Of a DNA stretch of 64,000 bases, positions 44,986 to 55,763 are shown piece after piece. The position numbers were made by a program, and so were the translations under genes. Position 1 is the first letter of the stretch, and each line of letters opens with the position of its first letter. Origin of the DNA: Triticum aestivum (lineage: Eukaryota > Streptophyta > Magnoliopsida > Poales > Poaceae); the NCBI RefSeq assembly GCF_018294505.1, contig NC_057811.1, forward strand, positions 404,328,790-404,392,789. The letters run 5' to 3'. Under the pieces are notes generated by a model. The model was not told the DNA's origin, did not search any database, and saw only the letters and a program-made list of their open reading frames with translations.

Positions 44986-46300
44986 TCTAATGACAGTACA
45001 AAAAGAGTAGCAAGATAGTAGCAAACCATGTACGTTCTTAATGAACAGCTCATAGTGCCACCAATTGGATATAAAGGTTTGGGAGAAAACATGCTCCTAA
45101 TGTTGAACCAGTTGGACTTTTTGTACAGTTCCACTAAACTCGAGCATCCCTGTTTGCATAGATATTGAAAGTGTGATTACTATAAAAGTGGCACCAGTTG
45201 AAGCATAGACTCACAAATATAAGCATTCCAATTTCTTAATGGGAAGAGGTAGCAAGACTGTTTCTAACCACCTTTTTGAAGGAATAAATAAGGCAACAGA
45301 GGCTGATGTCAGAAAGGCATATATAGTTCTTTCTGAAAGAATGATCGATTCCTGACCTTTCCTCTTCTTTTAAGCATATTTTGTGCAGTTCAACTAATAT
45401 AAAATGCCATCACCGCCTTGACAATTCAGTGACACTGTACAAAAGGAAATGACTTAACATTACATCATGATGTCAGGTATGTAGTCCGCAGTCATTAGAG
45501 ACAAACTTACAGACCTCCTCCGATAACATAATGAACATTAATTTTAACAAAGGTGTGACTAGCTTTACCGGGAAAATTTGAGTGAACTCTACACCCTCTG
45601 TTCCTTAATATAAGAGGTTTTTGCGGTTCAGTTTAAAGTACCCAAACGTCTACTAGTATTTAGAAAAACAGGTAGTAGTTTTCTTGAGCACATATCTGGG
45701 AAAGCTTGCCACCCTTTATTTATGTCCATATGCTAATGCAACACCATTCGAAATTTCGAATACTACAAATATACACTAATCCAGTGGCTAGTGTAACAGT
45801 AGAGTAGTTATTTTATTACAGGGTACAGTACAATGGTTTTACTGAACAGATTTCAATAAACTCTAGCACTGGAAGATTTCTATAAGAATTAACAATACAA
45901 AATGTAAAGGTAACACGTTTCAGCATTGGTATACTAGCTGTGCATGAGCATTAAGCCAAATACAAAAGTCTGAAGGTAACTAGCATTATTAACTAATGAC
46001 AGTATAAAAGAATTGCAAACCATGTACCTCCAAGGTAAATATCATTTCGAACTCGGGGGGGCCTTAAAAATTGCTATCCCAATCTTGATAATCGATCAAA
46101 CATAAAAACTTGATCGAACGAATCAAGAGAATAGCCGGAGGAGGAGGTGCCCACTCTTAACCTTTCCTCTTGTCTTCATAATTTTTTGTGCATTTTAACC
46201 AAAATAAAATGACATCAACACCTTGGCATTTTGGTGACACTGTACAAAAAAATTAACTTATCTCATGAAAGTGAGGTATGTAATCTATAAGCATTAACAG
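44986..46300 (+). repeat. Diverged tandem duplication in the spacer
   Basis: CTAATGACAGTA...GCAAACCATGTAC at about 44986-45035 recurs at about 45993-46030. CCTTTCCTCTT...GTGACACTGTACAAAA at 45355-45442 recurs at about 46159-46250. The order is conserved, so one old duplication of roughly 0.8-1 kb is likely. Confidence 0.6.
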
Positions 46301-46568
46301 TGCAAAAATCTGAAGGTAGTAACAAGTTTCATCGTTGGTATACTGGCTGTGCAACATCATTAGAATGCCTTAGTTGAAAAATCTTTAATACATCCACAAT
46401 CAACAGCTAACCCTGAAATAATCCAGTGACATTAAATGGCATTGCTTAAATTTATCGGTGGCATTAGACTGAGTGCGGCATTAGTTAAATGTGGCATCAC
46501 TTTAGCAGTAGCATTGCTTGACTTGACTGCTGGCGTTGTACTAACAGCAAAAAAGTTAGACTAAGATC

Positions 46569-46937
46569 ATGCGAGGCCCATTCGGACAGTGGGCGCACCA
46601 GTACGATGTACCTCCACGGACGCATAGAGTGGTGAGGGAGGTATGGTTGCCCAGAGCAACAAATATCCAGGCAGCATATGTGGATTACGTCCCATTTTTG
46701 CTATGTTTAGCCACCTTTTTCCTATGTGAGGACAACAAACCGATCGACCTGGTCATTCTCTATTGCGTTGTCATGCCTTTCTACCCTTCTTCAACCAAGA
46801 GACACGAGACTCGTTCCTTAGCTACTGATTTTCCCCTTCTCAATCTAGATGCGGGTTCGATGCCTACTCTCTTGGACAGTACAGTCTCCCTTCCTTTCCT
46901 TATTCAACCCATACATGGATTAGTCTGCATGAAGTAG
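46569..46937 (+). CDS. Hypothetical ORF, 122 codons, unrecognised
   Basis: An open frame starts at ATG 46569 and ends with a stop at 46937. A hydrophobic stretch (FLLCLATFFL, about residues 43-52) and a second (LVILYCVV) are visible, but no domain is recognised. Codon use is not clearly coding. It lies in otherwise gene-poor sequence and may be chance. It is listed because it is the only ORF above 100 codons in this spacer. Confidence 0.15.
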   Translation: MRGPFGQWAHQYDVPPRTHRVVREVWLPRATNIQAAYVDYVPFLLCLATFFLCEDNKPIDLVILYCVVMPFYPSSTKRHETRSLATDFPLLNLDAGSMPTLLDSTVSLPFLIQPIHGLVCMK

Positions 46938-47399
46938 GGTTTCCTTTAATAGTGCAAATTAAGGTTTTCGTCTGCGTGACCAGCAGAGCAGAGGATAGCA
47001 AATTGGGAAGATGGTGGAGTGGAAAAAGATCCACATGCAGCGACATGGCAGATGGGGCAATAGAACAAGGGTATGGTTCGAAAGAGGTAGCATACCTGAG
47101 GGTCGGCGGGAAGTGGCTTCGCTCGTGGTCATCGTCCTCCACACGCACTACGACAACGAGCTTGGGGAGGGAGCCATCCCGCGCGGGCTCTAGGTCTGAG
47201 AGGACGGCCTTGTCGTCAGTGCATGACCTCGCTCGCCGACGACGAGTGCGTCAACACTGCACGTCCTTTTCTTCCCCGGGGGATCTGTGACCACCGGTGA
47301 GGAGGGAGAGAGAGGCCTTCTTTTTTAGATCTGGAGAGAGGGTGATAGTGTGAGAAGCAAGTGGGCAGCCCTTAGCAAGAAAGCTCTGAAGCTCCAGCC

Positions 47400-47406
47400 T
47401 ATATAT
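47400..47406 (-). promoter_or_regulatory. Possible minus-strand TATA box
   Basis: The complement reads GATATATAGG. Downstream on minus, an open stretch ends at a good splice donor (CTCAGGTATGC, near 47100). A gene reading leftward, divergent from the DUF295-type pseudogene, is possible, but no starting ATG in that frame was found. Confidence 0.2.
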
Positions 47407-47829
47407 CTTTTTTATACTACTAGTACTAGAGGTGGAGTAGTGGTAGAGTAGTTTATATTTTCTCTGCAAACAGTACTAGTTAGTCGTGCTTCAAAACTGA
47501 ACGGCACACCATTAAAAAAATAAAGTCGAGAAATAATGCGGCACCTCGGGCCAACGCGGCCTGATCGCATTTTGCACGAGAAATTACACACGATGTTTCG
47601 TTGACATGTGGTCCCGTTCCAACATGTCAGTGAGACGACGACGAGTCCTTTTGTACAATTTCCGAAAGGACATGTAGGCCGGGGCGCCTCTTCGTGTACC
47701 GTGGCAAACTGGCAACCGTCCACCGACTCTTTGCCTTTCCCTCTCGATTTGGAACTGCTATCGCACGCTCTTCCTCCCTCCTCCATTTGCCTTCACCCTT
47801 CCTTTTGCCATTGTTCGATCATCTTCTCC

Positions 47830-49332
47830 ATGGAGGGAACAAGCCGGAAATGACCCCATTATTCTTGCCCCGATCTGAAAGATGACATGGTGGGGGAACT
47901 CATTGATCGGTGCGACGTCATCACCTCGGCTAGCATGGCAGGTTCGTTCAAGCCCATTCTCGACTCAACTAATAACATCATTACAAGGAACCCAAGGGTC
48001 CAGTAGCGGTTTGATCTCCCTTATCTTCTTCGCTATAAGCCTGTTCGCATGGGCGCGGACGACGGAGGCCTCGCCTTGTGCAAGTTGATGACGCTTGATA
48101 ATGATACGTGTGATGTCAAGATGCCATCGCTTAAGGGTAAGTCCTTGGCTGGCACAAATGGAGATTGGGTTGTTTATATTGGGTACAATTGCGAGTGGGA
48201 ACTTGTGAATGTGTACACTCGTCAGCGGATTCCACTTCCAAAAATCTCCGAGTGCCCTGAGGTTGAGCACACAGATGATCTACGTACGTTTAAATACGAT
48301 CATGGTGACTGTCGTCTACTGAAGATAGCAATTTGTTGAGTTCCCAACCGCTCTTGGAATTACAAGAACTATCAATTTGTTGCTATCTTCGACAAGCTTG
48401 TTGCCGTCCTTCATGGTTCGACTGGATGGATATTGCTCAAAAATCAATTTCTATACACAGATATGTACTGTGATGCAATTGAATACGAGGATCTTGTGTT
48501 TGCTGCCACCACTCTTGGCACTGTTTTTGCATGGGATCCTCGTAGGTTCGGTACGTTTGTCTTCCACCGTAATTATAATTGTTTCATCCACATGCATGCG
48601 GGTTAGCAAGTTTCCCTTTACTAATTAACCTTCTGCTTGTGTTTCCAAGGTCCTGTGAACATTCCACCACCTATACTTGAAAAATTTTATAAGCAAGGGG
48701 GAGATGACGACGGTGATGATCACGAGCATGAGGAGGAGCAGAACTTATATACTCAGCGGCGCCTGGCAACTAATTCCGATGGATCACCTCTTCTTGTCTG
48801 TATACAATGCACTCAGACTGTTACTACTGAGGAAGCAGGTGTTGTCTCCCATGGTCGCCCTCTCCTGACCTATTCCAACACCCATTGCATGGTACTCCCT
48901 CCGTTCGGAATTACTTGTCGCAGAAATGGATGTATCTAGACGTATTTTAGTTCTAGATACATCCATTTTCGAGACAAGTAATTCCGAACGGAGGGAGTAT
49001 TCAGGACGGATACTAGTGTGCTAGCGCAAACACCTTCTCCGTGGTTCAGTATTGATAATCTTGGAACAAACTCGCTCTTCCTTGGACCAAACTATCCAAT
49101 GATGGTTAAAGGCGATCTAGCTGCTGTTGACACAACGTTACTACCATTTATGAGAAGCAACTGTATCTATACCTCGGACATTTCGGTGGTTCCCTACCCT
49201 GGTCCTGATATATGCCGCTTCAGCCTGGATGATCAGTCCTGCGTTGCTCTCGATATTGACAATAGCTGGCCCTTCCCAGAGCACCTATGGTTCAAAGCAA
49301 GCGTTTCCAACGCCGAGGATTGGTTGAGTTGA
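47830..49332 (+). pseudogene. F-box/DUF295-type protein pseudogene, two exons, disrupted by stops and a MITE
   Basis: Exon 1 (47830-48550) and exon 2 (48650-49332) join by a GT-AG intron with matching phase. Exon 1 gives a short F-box-like N-terminus (ELIDRCDVITSASMAGSFKP) and a beta-rich body (DWVVYIGYNCEWELVNVYT, LVAVLHGSTGWILLK). Exon 2 has an acidic insert (DDDGDDHEHEEE) and the typical DUF295 C-terminus (LFLGPNYPMMVK, CIYTSDI, DICRFSLDD, HLWFKASV). Four stops break it: TGA 47851, TAG 48004, TGA 48337 and TAG 48937, the last inside the Stowaway MITE. Intact relatives are plant F-box/KIB-type proteins thought to act in SCF ubiquitin ligases. This copy is inactive unless exons are skipped. 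Confidence 0.8.
48895..48997. mobile_element. Stowaway MITE in exon 2 of the DUF295-type gene
   Basis: 103 bp, starting CTCCCTCCGTTCGG and ending CCGAACGGAGGGAG, forms a nearly perfect hairpin over its whole length. The target duplication is TA (48893-48894 and 48998-48999). The form is that of short Triticeae Stowaway elements. With one TA it adds 105 bp, a multiple of three, but introduces TAG at 48937. Confidence 0.97.
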
Positions 49333-50740
49333 AGTTCATTTCATTGCTTGTTATTTGTTGTGTGATGAAAACTTTAGTATTTGCTAAAATGTTTTGTTGG
49401 AAATAATCTATAATCCAACATGTATCCTCGTTGTCGTTGTGTGTTGATGACTTGTTGTATTTAATGAATGGTACATTTCAGTTGCGAATGCATATCATAG
49501 ACTCAATTTATGAATGGTTTTCGAGTCACTTCTTGGAGTGTGAGTACCGTAGTAGTATATCCAGCATCCGGTTAGTATATGAAGTTGCCACATCACATAG
49601 AGCCAACCTAATATTGGAGTATGCTAGCCCTCCACCGGCGCGCCGCTTCAAATGGCGGAGGAAGTGAGAGGTCGCGTCACCTTGTGTCCAGATCTGAGAT
49701 GCCACGTGTACCAGATGAATGACTCCAAGTTCGACCACCGTGATGTTAGGTGCGAGCCCAGGAACACTGTTGGAGAGACCCCCCTCATAATTTTCCTACA
49801 TTGGTCGTTTGATTCATAGGATAGAATGCTATAGGATTTTTTTCCTATGTAATCATCTTTTAATTGGCAATCTAGCATCCACTCCAACTTTTGTTTCACT
49901 TCCTTTGTTCCTACGAAGAGAGTACTTGCTCTAAATGATGTGCCGCTGCAAGAGCCGCCTATATTTATTAACCATGCTCTAAAATGGTGGACCAGCTTTG
50001 GCTATAGTAGTACTGTACTAGGTTAGTAGGTGACCTTGCGCTTGGCTCTTCTCCTCTTCCGGAAGTCAAACAATAATGATGGTACTACATTAGTACTTCT
50101 GGCAATCTGACACCAAATGAACTGCTGCACGTCCACCGCTTGTAAGCAAAAGTTTCTCCTCGTGCTGCGAGCCACCGCGCACGCGTTGGCGAGGGAGAAG
50201 GCGTAGTAAGCAAGCTTCTCATCGTTCTGCGAGTTGACGGGACACATCAAAGTTATTTATTAGTACTCTTGGAGTAAACTCGCTCTTGGAGTAAACTCGC
50301 TCTTCCTTGGACAAAACTATCCAATGATGGTGAAAGTCGATCCAGCTGCTGTTGACACAACGTTACTACCATTAATGAGAAGCAACTGTATCTATACGTC
50401 GGACATTTCGGTGGTTACCTACCCTGGTCGTGATATAGTAGGCCGCTTCAGCCTAGATGATCAGTCCTGCGTTGGCCTCGAGATTACAATAGCTGGCCCT
50501 TCCCAGAGAATCACTTGTGGTTCAAAGCAAGTGTTTCCAATGCCGAGGATTGGTTGAGTTGAAGTTCATTTCATTGCTTGTTATTTGTTGTGTGATTAAA
50601 ACTTTAGTATTTATAATCTATCCTTGTTGTTGTTGTTGTGGGTTGATGACCTGTTCTATGTAATAAAATGATATGCCTGTGATAAACTTACTAAATTTAT
50701 GAATGGCTATCGAGTCGCTTCTCTGAGTGGGTGCTGCGAC
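49060..50740 (+). repeat. Duplicated 3' end of the DUF295-type gene
   Basis: 49060-49560 (C-terminal coding part plus 3' flank) recurs at about 50285-50740. The second copy keeps the YPMMVK and CIYTSDI blocks (ORF 50324-50557), but small indels destroy the rest. Its left border carries a short tandem CTTGGAGTAAACTCGCT (50268 and 50285). There is no upstream exon, so the copy is a dead gene fragment. Between the copies, 49804-50035 and 50252-50267 show no gene. Confidence 0.85.
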
Positions 50741-50933
50741 GAGGCAAAAAATATTTTCCGAATACATAATTGTACGTGCATTGCAACAGGTTATCAGATG
50801 AGGCCAATCAACAATAGTACACTATTTGTACTAGCTTCACATGCTGCACTATCTCTACGTCTACGTACGTAATACAACAATTTTTAAACTTGAGACCAGC
50901 CACCCATCCTCACAAAGAACACTTTTTAACCTA

Positions 50934-52450
50934 GCACAGACTCCAGGAAATTTGGCCACAGTGTGAGGTGGGCCATATGTTAATGTGTTCGCTGTACGTA
51001 ACCAACACCTCGAATCCTCAATACTACTACTATAAGTAGTACTAGGAGTAGTAGGGTGGCATGAGCCAGAACAAGCATTCACGTCCAGGAGTACGGCACA
51101 CACCACCAGCACGACTTCCATCTGACACCATATTTCTTGGAGTCCGTGCTACAACAATCTCTTCAACCTAGTCGTTTCTCTAACTCAGCCATCGCGCGGC
51201 GGGCGAGGTGGGGGTTTGCCGATAGTCGGTTTCCTCAACCGCGGTCCCACTTGTAAGGCCAACACCAACGCACGACCCTAAACGGACCTCTGTTTTGCCC
51301 GGATTCTGTCCGTTTGGGTAGGGCAATGGGTTCGTGTCCGGGCCATTTCTCGGATGCGGTGGTCGTGCGCCGAACGCGCGACCGCATCCCGGCCGCACAT
51401 TTTTCTTTGCAAACACATATCTTTTTTTCATCATTGATTTTTTGGTACATGGAAATACATCACCAAAATTTTGACTAGAAAAGAAGACCAAAGAAAACAA
51501 GAACCACAAGAATACATTTTAGAAGATATCCAACTTCCATAACTCCTCCTGTAAGTTGGATTAGTGCCTTCTCAATGCATTCATTGTTGATCTGCGGAGG
51601 CTCGATCTTGCGTGCTTCTTTCTTCTTTGAGTGTAAAGAAGTAGACGTGTCTAGCCTCTATTCTATCAACAAGTGCACTAGTCTCATCTCTAGCCTCTAT
51701 GCTAGCTAAAAGTGCTAGAACATCTACTAAATGTGCTCTATCAATATATCATTGTACTCTTCTTCCCAATACCAAAACTTGCATCCATTCTACACAATAA
51801 AATTTTAAGTTAGCACAACTAGTCTAATCTGAGAGCACAACCGAAGATTTGGTCGAGTTCTTCCTCCTTTTGCCGACATGTGGGACATCTAGCATCCAGG
51901 TCATGTCATGCAAGAAAATAGAGTGGTAGGTGAAGCCACGTGATGTGCATCTTGGGTTAAAATGTAAATAGAATCTTACTACTCTTGAGTAACTCCAAAA
52001 GCGGCCACCGAAGATCTTTATTGGATTTGTTTTTCATCACCAGCACGTCGAGGTGAAAGATGTGCAGGTTCAGTGGGTCCTCTTGCGTTTGCACTGACAT
52101 GTGGGACCGCATATGAGCAAACAGACGATGGGCTCCGCGCGTCTGCTGGCTGGCTGAGAAGTGAGATAGAGGAGGGCCGAGCACAGACTCCAGGAAATTT
52201 TTTCTACGTACCAAATATAGTGGAGTAACCAGCACCTCGATATAGTGGGCTGGCATGGGCCATAACTAGCATTCATGTCTAGCAGTACGGCACACGCCAC
52301 CCACACGAGTCCCATCCGACACCAATTTTCTTGGAGTCCGTGCTAGCTACAACCATCTCTTCTTCCTCCTGTTTTCTCAGCCATCGCGTGGTGGGCGGGG
52401 TGGGGGTTTGCCGATAGTCGGTTTGCTCAACTGCGGTCCCACTTGTAAGG
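50934..52450. repeat. Duplicated block (50934-51259 and 52179-52450)
   Basis: Shared landmarks in order are GCACAGACTCCAGGAAATTT, ACCAACACCTCGA or ACCAGCACCTCGA, GTACGGCACAC, TTCTTGGAGTCCGTGCTA, GTGGGGGTTTGCCGATAGTC and GGTCCCACTTGTAAGG. The order and spacing indicate one duplication. No gene was recognised in either copy. Confidence 0.8.
51260..52178. other. Spacer with transposon-like remnant, no intact gene
   Basis: The segment 51260-51410 (CCGTTTGGGTAGGG...CGGACC, complement) has the look of sequence common around degraded wheat DNA transposons. The minus-strand stretch 51560-51740 has short charged open pieces. No frame is intact and no terminal repeats were found. Confidence 0.3.
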
Positions 52451-52844
52451 GAAAATGCAACACAGCACACATTCCCCCTTGAGCGGCGTGCCGGACAAAC
52501 CGTGTGGGGGTGCAACGCGAACACGGCAGGCTTTTCCTTTTGAACTTGTAACTTGTAAAATTTGGTTCTGCTCCATGGGGCGACCGATAGATAGAAATAA
52601 CGATTTTCCCTAGAGTAATGAGAAGTTTGGTTCTGGCACGGTTCATGCATGGAGTACATAGGAAAATTATGAAGTTGATGGGAAAGGTAAGATAATTACT
52701 AGTAGTACCATATACTACTACATGGATTTGACGGAAAGATAAAGATACATACGGATCCATCAACGACATCCTCACGCCCTAGTGCACCGGGTCACCAACC
52801 GACGTGTGAGGAGCAGCGGCGTTGGCGGCAAGCTCAACGTGCTT

Positions 52845-53348
52845 CTAAACAATGCCGTCCATGGTTGCCCTGCGGTCCAAGAAGGCCAACGTCCTATCGT
52901 CCTCCTCTTGCATGTAGTAGTCCTTGTGGACGATTTGCGCGTAGACGTGGGTGATTATGTCGATGGTGTCTTGCTGCGCCAGGCGCTGCGCGGCGAGCGC
53001 GACCTCGAGGTGGACATTCTCCGGCGCGACGGCGGGCAGTCGCAGGGCCACCAGTGCGTCGAAGAGGTTGTCACCATAGAGGCTGTTGAGGGTGGCAGGC
53101 ATCGCAGAGCCTGGGCGCGTGGGCTGGAGGCGTACATCAAGGTCGTCCGCGAGCTTCTTGACGACGGTGAACTTGTCGAGGAAGCCGACGAGGACCTCGT
53201 CGAACAAGGAGACGAAGTTGTCGTCCAAGCGGCCCCTCGCTCTGGCGGCCTCAAGCACTACCTGGAGACATTCCTCGGTGCCAGGATGCAGGCCGGCTTC
53301 GTGGACCATCTGGCACAGCCGGCTGATGCTCACGCTCATCGCCTCCAT
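52845..53348 (-). CDS. Intact single-exon gene, 167 codons, family not recognised
   Basis: ATG at 53348 opens an uninterrupted frame to the stop at 52847-52845. A second ATG is codon 4. The protein starts MEAMSVSISRLCQMVHEAGL. It is leucine-, alanine- and aspartate-rich, predicted mostly helical, acidic, and has no signal peptide or membrane span. Blocks such as LFDEVLVGFLDKF (about residues 48-60) and VHLEVALAAQRLAQQDTIDI (about 112-131) look like amphipathic helices. GC-rich third positions, a TATA box about 100 bp upstream (53448-53455) and the lack of any stop set it apart from the dead copies around it. I do not recognise the family. A small soluble regulatory or adaptor protein is only a guess. 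A hairpin repeat lies about 60 bp upstream of the TATA box. Confidence 0.6.
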   Translation of the reverse strand: MEAMSVSISRLCQMVHEAGLHPGTEECLQVVLEAARARGRLDDNFVSLFDEVLVGFLDKFTVVKKLADDLDVRLQPTRPGSAMPATLNSLYGDNLFDALVALRLPAVAPENVHLEVALAAQRLAQQDTIDIITHVYAQIVHKDYYMQEEDDRTLAFLDRRATMDGIV

Positions 53349-53447
53349 GGGTCTAGCTTCTAGTCAACTGATCTTGCAATTGGAGTGATCACTCTTGCCC
53401 TTAGGTGCGTAGGTGCGTAGGATTTTGTAGATTGGACTGGTGGGAGC

Positions 53448-53455
53448 CTTTATAT
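53448..53455 (-). promoter_or_regulatory. TATA box of the 167-codon gene
   Basis: The complement reads TATAAAGG in the context CTCATATAAAGGCTCCC. It lies 100 bp before the ATG at 53348, a normal plant distance. Transcription would start near 53420. Confidence 0.5.
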
Positions 53456-53513
53456 GAGAAGTGCAGACTGTGTTGAATTCACGTGCGTGTTGGCCATCTA
53501 CTCCTCGCCCCTC

Positions 53514-53597
53514 TACTGCACCTGCCTTTGGCTGTATGACAGGTTGGCCAGCCACCTGTTGGACCCACGTGTCATACACCCAAAGGCAGGTGCAGTA
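53514..53597. mobile_element. Small foldback element (MITE-like) upstream of the 167-codon gene
   Basis: ACTGCACCTGCCTTTGG at 53515 and the complement CCAAAGGCAGGTGCAGT ending at 53596 form terminal inverted repeats of about 17 bp, extended by TGTATGACA / TGTCATACA. The flanking TA on both sides would fit a 2-bp target duplication. A diverged relative lies at 55264-55345, so this is a small repeated family. Confidence 0.7.
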
Positions 53598-55263
53598 AGT
53601 CAATGAAGCTGCGTCCCCCTCCGTGCCCGTGCATGCTTTCAATGACTTGAGACTACCAAACATCACATGCGGTGGTTAGTTCATTGCATGTAATCCTATT
53701 AAGTAGCAAAAAGACATTAAGTTACCTCGCCGATAGGAATAAAGCAATACACCATGTATTTATTTACAGAGGGAGTATAGCCAGCATTCGGTTAGTATAT
53801 GAAGTTGCCACATCACATAGAGCCAACCTAATATTGGAGTATGCTAGCCCTGCACCGGCGCGCCGCTTCAAATGGCGGAGGAAGTGAGAGGTCGCATCAC
53901 CTTGTGTCCAGATCTAAGATGCCACGTGTACCAGATGAATGACTCCAAGTTCGACCACCGTGATGCTAGGTGCGAGCCAAGGAACATTGTTGGAGAGACC
54001 CCCCTCATAATTTTCCTACATTGTCGACGACGAGGTGCCTATGGTGACTTCGTAAATTTCAAGATGATAGTGCCGTGCGTGTGTGCGTTCATAGGGGTGA
54101 GTGTATGCGCGTGTATATGAGCGCTTGCGTCTGTACTGTGTGAAAAAACGTAAATGCGTGTCAAAAAGAGACTAGTCAGTATACTCAATATTGTGCACCT
54201 CGGAGAGGAAAACGATATAACTAGTACGTATTTATTTACGGTGCAGATTCACTCATTTTGCTCCATCTGTACTCCGTCTCGGTGTAGTCTAGTCACTTGT
54301 TGAAATCTCTGGAAGGGCAAATACTCCTTTCTGGTTTACAGGGCTATACTAGCAAGTAGTTGTACGTACTAGTACAATAGTGGGCTCACATAGCAATTTT
54401 GTCTCATGCAAGAGCCTGGCTATATGCGTGCTCCAATGTTCGCAACTGCAACGTTCGGTTTGCGCTTGGCTCTTCGCCTCTTCGAGAAGACGAACAATGA
54501 TGTTACTACTACTGCTTCTATAGTGTCGAATCCATTGCTGCATGTCCGTCCACCGCGAGCGGGACGAATAGCTTGTTGTAGAAGTACTACTAAGCAAAAG
54601 CCTGTCCTCGTTTGCGAGCAACCGCGCGCATGGGTGAGGGAGAAGGCGTGTAGTAAAATCAAGCTTCTCCTCGTTGTACAAGTTGACGCGACACATCATA
54701 GCACTGGCCCCACATGCTTGCCTCTAAACTTGGCTGAAAGACCCGCAGTGTACAATATATTTGCTGCAACCTCTAACATTTACCCACCAAAAATTAAAAT
54801 ATATGTGGCCATATGCATCGTTTTGATGCAGAGGCCGGGGAGTCCCCCCTTTTCGAAAAAAATAAATTAAAATATATATTCCTGTCTTGACCAGATGAGC
54901 GTGCAAACTACAATCACCAGGGTGTCAGGTAGGGCCAGAAGACTATTTTTTTAAAAACTTCGAGACGACCACATAGCATGGAGCCGACCCCAACGATTTT
55001 AAGCTTACAGGCACGGTACACGCTATCCTAGACTACTCTACACATGAAACTGCCACACAAGCGTCCGGGCTGCGCTTGGCTCTTCGCCTCTTCGGGAAGT
55101 CGAACAATGATGGAGTACTACTGCACTGGAGGAGTACTATAGTACGCTTCTGGCCATCTGACACCGATTGAACTGCTACATGTCCACCGCGTGCGGGAGG
55201 GAGAGCGTGTAGCGAAAGCTTCTCCTAGTCTTGCCAGCCACCACGCTCATGGGCGAGGGAGGG

Positions 55264-55345
55264 ACGCTCATACCTTTGCGTGTATGATAGGTGGGCCCGA
55301 CAGGTGTGTGGCCAACCTGTCATACAGCCAAAGGCAGGTGCAGTT
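55264..55345. mobile_element. Second copy of the small foldback element
   Basis: The right arm GCCAAAGGCAGGTGCAGT is intact; the left arm is degraded (CCTTTGCGTGTATGATA). The interior GGCCAACCTGTCATAC matches the first copy in inverse orientation. It splits the third copy of the three-copy block. Confidence 0.6.
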
Positions 55346-55586
55346 AAGTCCGCGAGGGAGAGGATAATCAAACTTCTCGTTGATGTACGAGTTGACGCGA
55401 CACATCAAAGCACTTCACTTGATATATTTCAATAATTTGCGTTTACCGATGCATTAATTACAACGCATGCATGCATGCATGCCGTGACTCTCCTTTTGAT
55501 ACTTGCATGTGTTGATTTAATGCACCTTGAAGTAGTATAAAATATGTGACGGTAAAGCTTTGTAATACCCCGGCCCAAGTCGAGAG

Positions 55587-55763
55587 ATGGTTGTGCACGA
55601 GGAGGGCGAGATCATGCAGACCGAACAGGACCCGACGATGGAGCTCTCTAAGGTCTCGATGGACCTCACCGTGCTCCACTGCCCCTTGTGCCTCCGCCCC
55701 TTGAATTGTGGTTTCTCAACGAGTTGTGCTGAACTTCTTGTGAATTGTGGTGGGTTTCAGTAA
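55587..55763 (+). pseudogene. Truncated SINA-type E3 ubiquitin ligase N-terminus
   Basis: A 58-codon frame runs from ATG 55587 to TAA 55761-55763. Residues about 24-39 (VSMDLTVLHCPLCLRP) match the start of the RING domain in plant SINA/SIAH-like ligases, with the first two zinc ligands C-x2-C. After residue 39 the sequence departs from the family and no further ligand pairs follow, so it is a fragment fused to unrelated sequence. Intact relatives are about 300 residues long and ubiquitinate target proteins. This piece cannot fold as a RING. Confidence 0.6.

Larger units (their letters stand above)
43307..46568. other. Low-coding AT-rich spacer
   Basis: About 3.2 kb with no convincing gene. 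It holds a 61-bp direct repeat (44011-44071 and 44121-44181, one mismatch) and a diverged duplication (44986-46300). The one-sided Stowaway-like remnant ACCCTCTGTTCCTTAATATAAG lies near 45591-45612. Short ORFs here have no recognisable domain. Confidence 0.6.
49561..54023 (+). repeat. 243-bp block present twice (49561-49803 and 53781-54023)
   Basis: Both copies are exactly 243 bp, begin CCAGCATYCGGTTAGTATAT and end TTTTCCTACATTG. They differ at only a few bases. They contain GGCGCGCCGCTTCAAATGGC, a motif with a relative near 58220 (GGCGCGCCGGTTCAATG). The block contains no complete gene. Confidence 0.9.
50036..55413. repeat. Three-copy block (50036-50251, 54460-54700, 55071-55413)
   Basis: Each copy begins TTGCGCTTGGCTCTT or TGCGCTTGGCTCTTC, followed by an AAGTCGAACAATGATG-type block. 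It then has a TCCACCGC...GCGAGGGAG segment and ends GACGCGACACATCA or a variant. The third copy is longer because a hairpin repeat (55264-55345) is inserted in it. They look like degenerate gene-like duplicates, but no shared intact frame was found. Positions 54024-54459 and 54701-55070 hold no recognisable gene. Confidence 0.75.

Noticed and set aside
44838..45134. 98-residue minus-strand ORF as a membrane protein gene
   Set aside because: AT-rich spacer, no conserved motif, no promoter or splice context. It is likely chance.
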